DNA of 15,083 nt, taken from contig CACXCH010000022.1 of NCBI GenBank assembly GCA_902766085.1, forward strand, positions 1-15,083, given 5' to 3'. The stretch is from an uncultured Eubacteriales bacterium. GTDB taxonomy: Bacteria; Bacillota; Clostridia; TANB77; CAG-508. Under the pieces are notes generated by a model that saw only the letters and a program-made list of their open reading frames with translations, was not told where the DNA came from and made no database searches. Numbering within the stretch: position 1 is the stretch's first letter; every line of letters starts with the position of its first letter. The position numbers and the translations under genes were made by a program. Positions 1 through 8,800 of the stretch are shown one piece after another.

Positions 1-17
1 AAATTTAGAATTGTGTT

Positions 18-94
18 TGGTGGGTCAGAAGGGAATCGAACCCCCGACACCATGCTTAGAGGGCATGTGCTCTATCCAACTGAGCTACTGGCCC
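18..94 (-). tRNA. tRNA-Arg (anticodon TCT), CCA encoded
   Basis: On the minus strand this folds as a full cloverleaf: acceptor GGGCCAG/CTGACCC, D stem GCTC/GAGC, anticodon stem CATGC/GCATG, variable loop of five, T stem GGGGG/CCCTT, discriminator A and an encoded CCA (18-20). The seven-base anticodon loop is CCTCTAA, giving anticodon TCT, which reads AGA, a major arginine codon in this AT-rich window. Three features are unusual: base 33 is C instead of the near-universal U, acceptor pair 4:69 is a C-A mismatch, and two G-T pairs lie side by side in the T stem. The gene is probably real because it has a good promoter and a CCA end, but it could be a low-scoring tRNA. Confidence 0.9.
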
Positions 95-107
95 TTAACA
101 CTTTTTT

Positions 108-137
108 ATAATATCACATTTGTACGGTTTTTGTCAA
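108..137 (-). promoter_or_regulatory. Promoter of the tRNA-Arg gene
   Basis: On the minus strand there is a perfect -35 TTGACA (132-137), an 18-base spacer and a -10 TATTAT (108-113) preceded by TGA, an extended -10. The tRNA 5' end at 94 lies 13 bases past the -10, which fits a short processed leader. Confidence 0.8.
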
Positions 138-207
138 CCATTTTTGATTAATTTTTCTTGTGACTATTTTATAATTTATATTTTCCACATTTTGTGCTAT
201 GTTTGTG

Positions 208-250
208 TAAAACTCTCTTAAACTATTAAGTTTAAGAGAGTTTTATTTTT
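208..250 (-). terminator. Hairpin terminator downstream of the surface-protein gene
   Basis: A perfect 17-bp inverted repeat (208-224 with 229-245) encloses the 4-base loop ATTA. The ends of the arms are A/T tracts, so the hairpin can terminate in both directions. It lies about 100 bases past the stop of the minus-strand surface gene and before the minus-strand tRNA promoter, so ending that transcript is the natural role. The T tract is better on the plus strand (246-250), where no gene in the window reads into it. Confidence 0.7.
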
Positions 251-346
251 TGTTTGCTGCGTTTTATTTTTAATTTTTGCTGCATTTTTTCTTAATTTGT
301 TCTTTTATTTTGTGATACAAATTGTGTCATTAGATTTGTATAAAAT

Positions 347-2371
347 TTAGTTTATTGCTACATTGTTCACATATAGTTTGTAACCATTGAAGTTTATATT
401 GCTGTAAGATGTGTCTGTATCTTCTAATGATGTTACATAACAATCTCCTGTTAATGTTATTGATGAACTTGAATCTAGTTTTAAGGCTATACTTTTTGCG
501 GTATTATCTCCATTTATTGTTCCTGTGTAGCTTGAGCCTGATGTTAGATTCATTGATAGTGTTGATATGTTGTCTACATATATGTTTCCTGTTACAGCTT
601 GATTATTTAAGTTTAATGTTACATTTCCACCATTTGATCCTGATGTTCCCCATTTTCCTGCTTGTATTCTTAAGAATCCACCTTCTGAGTCATTATTTGT
701 GATTGTGTTATTTTCTAATGTGATTGTGGCTGTTGTATTTGTTACAAATATTGTATCTCCTTTGTTTGTTGTTATGTTTGAATTACTTGCTGAAAATGTA
801 GCTGTTCCTTGGTCTGCATCTCCTGACATTGATTGATATAAGAAAATATTTTTATATGTTTCTGAATTGCCATTTAATGTTGTATTTGTGTCTGTTAGTT
901 TTACATTGTTTAATGTAACTGAGTTTGCACCTTCAACTACTACTCCTTCTGATGCTGTTGATGTTAGGCTTGCATCGTTTACTGTTATGTCTGCTGTTGA
1001 ATAAATTGCAGGTGACCCTACTCCTGATGTTGTGAAGCTTCCTCCATTTACTGTCATTGTTCCGCCACCTCTGTCACTTCTTATTGTTGCTGATGAGTTT
1101 CCTTGAGTTGTTGCAGTTACATTCGTTGCAGTTAGAGTTCCTCCTCCTGCTACCATTATCGCTCCTGAGTTATTGCTTGTTGTATTTATTGTTGAGTCTG
1201 AAATATTGATTTTTCCTTGATTATATGCAAATACCGCATTTGCATGTGATCCATTTGTTGTAATATTACTTGAGCTTATATTTAATGTTCCATTTGTTAC
1301 TAAAACTCCAGCGTTTGTTCCATAAAAGTCCGCATTTTCATCTGATGAATCACCCGATTTTGTGACAGTTGCATTACTTATCGTTGATGTTCCATCTGTT
1401 ACAAGTATTGCACTTTTCCCTGACTCGGTGCTTTCATAAGTTGAACTTTCTTCAGTTTTATCTTCTGAAATAGTTGTTTCTCCTGATGCTTCTGATTGAC
1501 TAGATGATTGATTGCTCCCCTGTCCGTTTTCAATCATTTGTATTTGTTGTGTTTGGTTGTTATTTGCAAATACTTTTTGTGTCAAAATTGTTTGTGTGTA
1601 GGTCAATGCCCCTGTAATTATAATTGTAAGTAGAACAAATATTATCTTTTTGTCAACTCCTGTGATTGTTTCTTTAAATGTTAATTTGTTAAATTTTGAC
1701 ATTATTAGATATACAATCATAATTGTTACTACTAATGCTTCTATTGTAAATAATACATAATATATTGTTGAAATATTTACGCTTCCATTTTCGCTTTGTT
1801 GCATTTGTCCTTGAGGCATTTGACTATTATTGGGTTGTGATGAATTTTGATTTTCGCTTGTATTTCTTTGAGCCGATTCCAAACTTGTGCTACTACCTAA
1901 ATTTTCCTGAGTTGTTGTGGTAGTATTCGAATTTGTATTGTCACTTGTTGAAGAACTTTCTCCTGGTTTTGCTGGAGGTTCTGAACTGCTTGATTGATTA
2001 TTGTTTCCACTTGGCATTGCTGGTGGCTGTGAATTGTTTGCTGAATTGTTGTTTCCGCTTGGCATTGCTGGTGGCTGTGAGTTATTTGTTGAGCTACTGT
2101 CTCCGCTTGGCATTGCTGGTGGCTCTGAACTATTTTGTCCATTGCTTTGACTTGTTGTTGCTGTTGAACTACTTTTATTTGTTGTGTTGCTAGCATCAGT
2201 TGAATTTGAATCACTTGAATTCATATTTGGCATTCCTTGACTCATTTGTGGCATATTGCCCATTGTATTATTGCTACTTGTTGTACTTGCTTTTTTCATT
2301 GTAAAATAACTTCCTGTACATACTGCTGCTATTATTAATAGCATTATTAAATTTTTAAATTTCCTTTTCAT
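347..2371 (-). CDS. Membrane-anchored surface protein with Met/Pro-rich stalk and beta-helix domain
   Basis: This is a 674-residue protein that I do not recognise as a named family. Residues 8-24 form a hydrophobic N-terminal helix after KRKFK. Residues 25-200 are low-complexity Ser/Asn/Thr/Gln with a Met-rich stretch (Met37, 40, 43, 47, 50) and four PPAMPSG-like repeats at residues 84-138. Two more membrane helices (about 201-224 and 242-264) flank a short basic loop. From about residue 318 to the end there are short beta-strand repeats rich in N, T, S and G (such as GTLNISSSNI and GTLTATNVTA), typical of a right-handed parallel beta-helix of the pectate-lyase or adhesin type. Positive charges place the N-terminus and the 225-241 loop inside and the repeats outside. 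There is no LPXTG motif and no good lipobox (AAVC), so it is held by its helices. The likely role is adhesion or glycan contact. It is transcribed divergently from the NRPS gene. The start is fixed by the ATG preceding MKRKF; the ribosome binding site is unusually distant. Confidence 0.85.
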   Translation of the reverse strand: MKRKFKNLIMLLIIAAVCTGSYFTMKKASTTSSNNTMGNMPQMSQGMPNMNSSDSNSTDASNTTNKSSSTATTSQSNGQNSSEPPAMPSGDSSSTNNSQPPAMPSGNNNSANNSQPPAMPSGNNNQSSSSEPPAKPGESSSTSDNTNSNTTTTTQENLGSSTSLESAQRNTSENQNSSQPNNSQMPQGQMQQSENGSVNISTIYYVLFTIEALVVTIMIVYLIMSKFNKLTFKETITGVDKKIIFVLLTIIITGALTYTQTILTQKVFANNNQTQQIQMIENGQGSNQSSSQSEASGETTISEDKTEESSTYESTESGKSAILVTDGTSTISNATVTKSGDSSDENADFYGTNAGVLVTNGTLNISSSNITTNGSHANAVFAYNQGKINISDSTINTTSNNSGAIMVAGGGTLTATNVTATTQGNSSATIRSDRGGGTMTVNGGSFTTSGVGSPAIYSTADITVNDASLTSTASEGVVVEGANSVTLNNVKLTDTNTTLNGNSETYKNIFLYQSMSGDADQGTATFSASNSNITTNKGDTIFVTNTTATITLENNTITNNDSEGGFLRIQAGKWGTSGSNGGNVTLNLNNQAVTGNIYVDNISTLSMNLTSGSSYTGTINGDNTAKSIALKLDSSSSITLTGDCYVTSLEDTDTSYSNINFNGYKLYVNNVAIN
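1958..2125 (-). repeat. 48-bp in-frame tandem repeat encoding PPAMPSG units
   Basis: Three close copies of a 48-bp unit, with a degenerate fourth, lie inside the surface-protein gene. The core CTTGGCATTGCTGGTGG recurs at about 2010, 2058 and 2106 on the plus strand, exactly 48 bases apart. Each unit encodes 16 residues: PPAMPSG plus a Ser/Asn-rich spacer. The fourth reads PPAKPGE. Because the unit is a multiple of three, copy-number changes would keep the frame and alter stalk length. Confidence 0.85.
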
Positions 2372-2381
2372 TTTCTTTCTT

Positions 2382-2399
2382 ATATGACTTTTGTCATAT
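2382..2399 (-). promoter_or_regulatory. Palindrome between ribosome binding site and start of the surface gene
   Basis: A perfect inverted repeat, ATATGAC-TTTT-GTCATAT, has 7-bp arms and lies in the 5' leader of the surface-protein mRNA. The Shine-Dalgarno AAAGGAG (2401-2407) is 29 bases from the ATG at 2371, too far for normal use. If the palindrome folds, the effective gap falls to 11 bases. The same bases contain a 5-codon reading frame (ATG at 2397, stop ending at 2380; MTKVI) only 3 bases after the GGAG. The palindrome could also be a protein-binding operator. Confidence 0.6.
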
Positions 2400-2500
2400 T
2401 CTCCTTTTTTTGAATTTAAATTTTTTATAAAATCTATAAAACTTTTTTGCTCAATCTTACTTTCAATTTTAGTATATTGCTTTTTATTTTTGAAATTGTT

Positions 2501-2529
2501 TATAAACTATACCATATTTGTTAAATCAA
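2501..2529 (-). promoter_or_regulatory. Candidate promoter of the surface-protein gene
   Basis: On the minus strand TTGATT (2524-2529), a 17-base spacer and TTTATA (2501-2506) form a plausible promoter with a leader of about 120 bases. An overlapping alternative is the extended -10 TGGTATAGT (2506-2514), whose -35 region would fall inside the first direct repeat, an arrangement expected for an activator-dependent promoter. Confidence 0.45.
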
Positions 2530-2536
2530 GATTAAA
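2517..2536. repeat. Direct repeat copy 1, divergent control region
   Basis: First copy of the 20-base repeat TTTGTTAAATMAAGATTAAA (here M = C). It overlaps the -35 region of the surface-gene promoter. Each copy contains two TTAAA half-sites 11 bases apart, one helical turn, the layout of OmpR/PhoB-type regulator boxes. Confidence 0.75.
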
Positions 2537-2583
2537 CTTTTTTAAATTTTTATTTTTTTGAATTGTCCTTAATTTAGTCTTTA

Positions 2584-2603
2584 TTTGTTAAATAAAGATT
2601 AAA
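2584..2603. repeat. Direct repeat copy 2, divergent control region
   Basis: Second copy of the 20-base repeat (M = A), 67 bases from copy 1. It is identical to copy 3 over all 20 positions. Confidence 0.75.
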
Positions 2604-2636
2604 TTTTGTCTTTAATTTTCTGTAATTTACTTCTCG

Positions 2637-2656
2637 TTTGTTAAATAAAGATTAAA
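2637..2656. repeat. Direct repeat copy 3, divergent control region
   Basis: Third copy of the 20-base repeat (M = A), 53 bases from copy 2. It lies about 140 bases upstream of the NRPS -35 element, so it is better placed to act on the surface gene, though it could serve both. Confidence 0.75.
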
Positions 2657-2796
2657 AAATTATTACTAATTAATAGTTTATTTTGTTTGTAATATATTTT
2701 AACATTTTTACATAAAAAAAAATCAATATACTATAATAATTTTTAAAATCAAATACTGCCAAAATATAACTTTTCTAAACATTTTTCGTCATTTTA

Positions 2797-2825
2797 TTGA
2801 TTTTTAAAATTTGGTTTGCTATAAT
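2797..2825 (+). promoter_or_regulatory. Promoter of the NRPS gene
   Basis: TTGATT (2797-2802), a 17-base spacer and a consensus TATAAT (2820-2825) lie 32 bases before the ATG. The leader is very short, leaving little room for RNA-level control. The ribosome binding site AGAGGA (2847-2852) is 5 bases from the start codon. Confidence 0.8.
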
Positions 2826-2857
2826 GTGATTGGATTAATGAATATAAGAGGACTAAT

Positions 2858-5800
2858 ATGAAAGATTTAATTGATTTATCTAATCCACAAAAGAATATTT
2901 TGAACACTGAAATTTTTTATTCGAAATCAAGTATTAACAATATTTGTGGCTATATTTCAATAAATGAAAAAGTTGATTTTGAACTTTTAAAATTATCTGC
3001 TAATTTGTATGTTAAACATACTGATAGCTTCAGGTTACACATAATAAACAAAGGAAAAAACATTAAACAATATGTTTCTAATTATTTACCTTTTGATATA
3101 AAGGTCTATGATGTTAATACAGATAGAGATATTAGAGAACTATGCAAAAAAAACCTTTCAATACCATTTGATATTTTTAATGATAATTTATTTAGATTTA
3201 TAATTTTTAAATTTCCAAATGGAAAAGGCGGGATAATTGGTATTTTTCACCACTTAGTTTGTGATGCCTATTCGCTTGGTCTCACAATCTCAAGGTTAAT
3301 GAATATATATTCTTGTTTAAAATCTTCTAAAAAAAATTATAAATTTGATATTCAAACTATAAGTGATGATATAAAAGGTAATTCAGAAATTTCTAAAAAT
3401 TTACAACTAGATTACCCTTCTTATGTTGCGTACATTAATAATTGTACCAGCTATTTAGATAATAGTAAATATACTAAAGATAAAGAATTTTGGTTGAATC
3501 TTTTTGATAAAGAACCTCATTTAACTTACATTTACAATAAGTCATCTATTAATGAATCTGATATTTCTGGTGATAGAGTTTCTTGTAAAATAGATGAAAA
3601 ACTTTATTCTAAAATTTCTGATTTTACTAAGAAACTACATGTTTCTAATTATACATTTTTTACGGCTATTTATTCAGTTTTTCTAGCAAAATTAAATAAT
3701 ACAAATTCTTGTATTATTGGTACTCCTGTTCTTAATAGAACTAATTTTAACGAAAAAAAAATAACCGGTATGTTTGTAAGTACAGTTCCTTTTAAAATTG
3801 ATCTTGATTTTAACATGAAGTTTATTGATTTTGTTAAAAATGTTTATACATCTCAAATGAATATTTTTAGACATCAAAAATTTCCATATTTGGAATTATT
3901 ACAATATGTTAAAGATAAGTATGATTTAAATAAAAATTTATATGATTTTGTTTTTTCTTTTCAAAATGCACGTGATAATAAAAATAATTGTAACATTAAT
4001 TATACTTCTGATTGGGTTGCTAATACTTCCGTTGCAAATTCAATTGAAGCACATTTCTACGATATGGATGGAAATATTACCCCTTCAATTTATTACAATT
4101 ATCAAACGAGTAAATTTACTAAAGACGATGTATTAAATATAAATTCTATTATAATAAACATGGCAAAACTTGCGCTTAAAAATCCAATTTTATCTAATAT
4201 TCCTATTGTAAGTAATTCTGATTTAGAAGCATACAAAGAATATAATAATACTTATTTTAAATATGATAAAAATAAAAGCATTGTTTCTTATTTTGAAGAA
4301 GTTGTAAGTAAAAATAAAAATAAAACTGTGGCAATTTTTAAAGATTCAAAAATGACATATAATGAACTTGATTTGCACTCAAATTCTATTTGCAATTTTT
4401 TACTTTCTAATAACGTTAAAAACAATGATGTTATTGGTGTTTTACTTAATAGGTCTCTTGATTTGTATTCTTCTATGTGGGGAATTTTGAAATCAGGTGC
4501 TTCATATTTGCTTATTGACCCTGCTCTTCCTCATGATAGAGTAAAATATATGCTTGAAAATGCAAATTGTACAAAAGTTCTAACCAATAACAATCTAGAA
4601 AAAAACTTATTGGATTTAAATATAGATTTTTATAATTTAAATGTTGCAAAAAAAGCTAGTGATAAGTTTGCCTTAATTAATTCATCTAACTTAAACAGAT
4701 TTTGTGTCCTTTATACTTCTGGTTCAACTGGAAAACCTAAAGGAGTTGAATTAAAGAGAATTAGTGTAATTAATTTAGTTAATAGTTTTAAAGAAATTTT
4801 ACATACTGACAAATGCAATATGTTTTTAAGTACAAGCACTGTTGCTTTTGATATGTTTATGGTTGAAAGCTTTTTGCCTATTTTATCGGGAAAAACTGTT
4901 GTACTTGCTGATGAAAATGAGCAAGAGATTCCTGTCTTTACAAGTAAGTTAATTGTTAAAGATAAAATTGATTTTATTGTAAGTACTCCTTCAAAAATTT
5001 CTTTATTATTAAATGAGGATCCTGAATGCTTGCGTAATGTTAAAATTTTTCAACTTGGTGGAGAAGTTTTTACAAAGAATTTATTTAAGAAGCTTCGTGC
5101 TTCAACAAATGGTGATATTCATAATGGATATGGTCCTTCAGAATGTACTGCTTGTTCTACAAACAAGAAAATACTTGATGAAAATGATATTAATATTGGA
5201 AAGCCATATTTAAATGTTAATATTAGAATTTTAAATTCTTATGGTGATCTTATGCCAGTTGGTTTTCCTGGAGAAATGGTGATTAGTGGTGATGGTGTTT
5301 CTCTTGGTTATATTAATAAACGCAAATTTGATGGAGTTTATAATAGTGGCGATTTGGGATTTTTGAATCATAATGGTGATATTGAGTATATTGGAAGAAG
5401 GGATACTCAAATTAAAATGCATGGTCTTAGAATTGAGCTTGATGAAATTATTAATGCACTTTTAAGTTTGCCCAATATAAAAAATGCTGTTGCAGTTATT
5501 AAGAAGATTAATGGTATTGATTCTATTTGTGCTTATGTCGAATGTGATAGTTCTGCTTTTAACGAAGCAGCTATTAAGGGAAAAATCGGAAAAAAATTGC
5601 CTTATTATATGGTTCCTAGCCATATTATTTTGCTTGACAAATTACCTATTACTTTAAATGGCAAAGTTGATGTAAGAAATTTGCCAGATATCAGTTCTAA
5701 TGTTAATAATTTTGTTGAACCCGAAACTGATACTGAAAAAATTGTTACAAAAATGTTGCAAAAGATTTTAGGAAAAAATGATTTTAAAATTAAAATTGGA

Positions 5801-8800
5801 AAGAAATCAAATTTCTTTGATTTAGGTTGTGACTCTCTTTGTACAATTAGACTTATTTCTGAAATTTATAATAAATTTAAAATAAGTATTGATATTAAAG
5901 ATGTTTTTCAATATCCAACAATTGAAGGACTTTCAAATTTAATTGATGATAAGATTAATAATAATATAAATCTTTCATCTACTTTATCAGATAATAACTT
6001 AAATGAGAATAATGTTATTACTAAACATGATAAGAAAAATTATTATCCCTTGTCTTCTGCTCAGAAGAGAATTTATTTTACAAGTTCAATGGATGAAGAT
6101 TCTCTTTCATATAATACTCCTTTTGGTATTGAATTTGATAAAATTCCTGATATTAATAGATTAAAATTTGCATTTAATAAAATTGTTAATTCTCATGAGT
6201 CTTTTAGAACTTCTTTTGAGTTAACTAATACTGATGTTTCACAAGTTGTTGCAGATTATATTGATTATGATTTGCCTGTTAATAATTTTAAAAACGATAA
6301 TTTTGTTAGAAAATTTGATTTAACAAAAGCTCCTTTGATGCATGCAGAACTTGACATATTCAATAATAAATCATTACTTCAAGTTGATATTCATCATATA
6401 ATTTTTGATGGTGTTTCTATTCAAATTTTTGCAAAAGAATTATGTGATTATTATAATAATTATGATAAATATGTATCTGAAAATAATTCTATAAATGATG
6501 AAAAGCTTGATTATATTGATTTTGCGATTAATGAAAAAATAAGTAATTATGATAAAAATTATTGGCTTTCTAAGTTTAATGGAGATATTCAAATCCTTAA
6601 TATGCCAACTGTTTATGAACGACCATCAATTATTAACCATGTTGGAAATAGCATTTATGACACACTTGATAATTCTGAATATATTGATGACTTTTGTAAG
6701 AAAAATGGAGTAACTCCTTATATGTTTTTGTTAGCTTGTTTCTATGTTTTACTTTATAAATATACTATGCAAGAGGAAATTGTTGTAGGATCTCCTGTGT
6801 CTGGTCGTACTAGATCAGAATTCTCTAATACTATTGGAATGTTTGTAAATACCCTTGCTATAAAGGAAAATATTACAAGTAGTGATCGTTTTTCTGATTT
6901 CTTAGTAAATATAAGAAATAATTGTATAGAAGATTTTGCTCATCAAAATTATCCTTTTGATGAATTAGTTAAAGAATTAAATATTAAACATGATCCAAGT
7001 AGAAATCCATTATTTGATGTTATGTTTACTTTTGAGAGCTCTGGGGTTCCAGTTTTAAACTTTAATGGTTTAAAAACTGAATATGATTTCCCTGAAAATA
7101 AAACTTCCAAGTTTGATATTTCAATGGAAATTACCCCCATTATTAATAATAATTCTAAGGATTACCAGATTAGAGTTGAATATTTAACAAGTTTATATAA
7201 TGAAATTTTTATTAAGGATTTTATAAATTGTTATAAAAATATTATATTAAATGTTTTAAATAATTCTAATATCGAAATTGGAAAAATAACAATGTGCTCT
7301 CAAGAAATGGTTTCTAGAATCGAAATGTATCCTAAACTTGATTATCCAAAAGATAAAGTTATTATTGATTTATTTAATGAACAAGTAAAAAAGAATCCAA
7401 ATAAAATAGCTCTTTATTTTGGTAATCAAAAGTTTACATATAAGGATATTGATAATAAATCTAATATTCTTGCGAACTATATTATGAGTCTTGATGTTTA
7501 TAAAAATAAAATTTTAAATGATAAATATCGAGTTATTGGGCTTTTAATGAACAGAAGACCTGAAATGCTAATATCTATTTTAGCTATTTTAAAAGTTGGG
7601 GCAGGATATATCCCTATTGACCCTACTTATCCTTCAGAACGTATTTCTTATATTTTAAGCAATAGCGAGGCAAAATTAGTTTTAGTTGAAAAAAATACAG
7701 AAAATATTGCAATTAATAATCAATTATATAATGTTGATTTAAAAAACACAAAATCAGAAAGTAAGAAATATATCATTGTTGATAATAATTCTATTGGTTC
7801 TGATGTTTCTTATGTTGACTGTATTTCAAAGCCTGATGATGTATCATATATGATTTATACATCTGGTTCAACAGGAAAGCCTAAAGGTGTATTATTAAAA
7901 CAAGATAGTGTTGTAAATTTCATATTTGGAATGAATGATAGAATGCCTTTAAAAGGCAAAAATATTGTAAACATTACAACTATGTGTTTTGATATTTTTG
8001 TACTTGAAAGTTTACTTCCACTTTGCTCTGGAATGACTATTATTCTTGCAAATAATGATGAACAAAATAATCCATTATTATTGAATAAATTATGTTTAAA
8101 ATATAATGCCGAGGTTATTCAAACTACTCCTTCAAAATTTAAATTTTTAATGAGTGATCCTGATAATATTGATTTCATTAAAAATATGAAAATCATTTCC
8201 CTTGCTGGAGAGCCTTTTACAACTGATTTATACAAACAAATTAAGGAAATTGCTACTCATGCTAAAATATTTAATATGTATGGTCCTACTGAAACAACAA
8301 TAGGTTCAACTTTAAAAGAAATTACTTCTGATTCTTCAAAAGTAACAATTGGAACACCTATTTCTAATACTTTTACTACTATTCTTGATAAAGATATGAA
8401 CCCTGTTCCAAGATATGTACCTGGTATGCTTTATATTGGCGGAGATGGAGTATCTATTGGTTATAAAAACCGTGATGACTTAACAAAAGAAAGATATGTT
8501 AATTATAATGGTATTAGAGTTTATAATTCTGGTGATTTAGCTAGGGTTTTACCTATTGACTCTTCTAATACTAAACTTATGGGAACTTCTTCTGATTTGA
8601 TTACTTATGGTGAAATTGATTGTTTAGGAAGATCTGATTTTCAAGTTAAAGTTCATGGATTAAGAATTGAATTAGGTGAAATTGAAAATGATATTCGAGC
8701 TTATAAGGATATAAAAGAAGCGGTTGTCACTGTAAAAAATGTTTCTGGACGTGATATTCTTTGTGGGTATTTTACTGCCAATAGTAGAGTTACCATTTCT

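Larger units (their letters stand above)
2372..2857. other. Divergent intergenic control region (486 bases)
   Basis: There is no gene here. It holds, from left to right, the surface-gene leader with its palindrome and distant ribosome binding site, the candidate surface-gene promoter, three copies of a 20-base direct repeat, an A/T-tract stretch (about 2660-2790) in which I see nothing specific, and the NRPS promoter. Confidence 0.8.

Noticed and set aside
409..702. Open frame on the plus strand inside the surface-protein gene
   Set aside because: It is Leu-rich noise opposite a long Ser/Asn/Thr-rich gene, with no ribosome binding site and no recognisable domain; the same holds for the frames at 1897-2214 and 1933-2193 across the tandem repeat.
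2660..2790. Possible extra promoter at TATAAT 2732-2737
   Set aside because: There is no acceptable -35 at 16-18 bases; such boxes are expected by chance in this A/T-tract stretch, and a clear promoter lies at 2797-2825.
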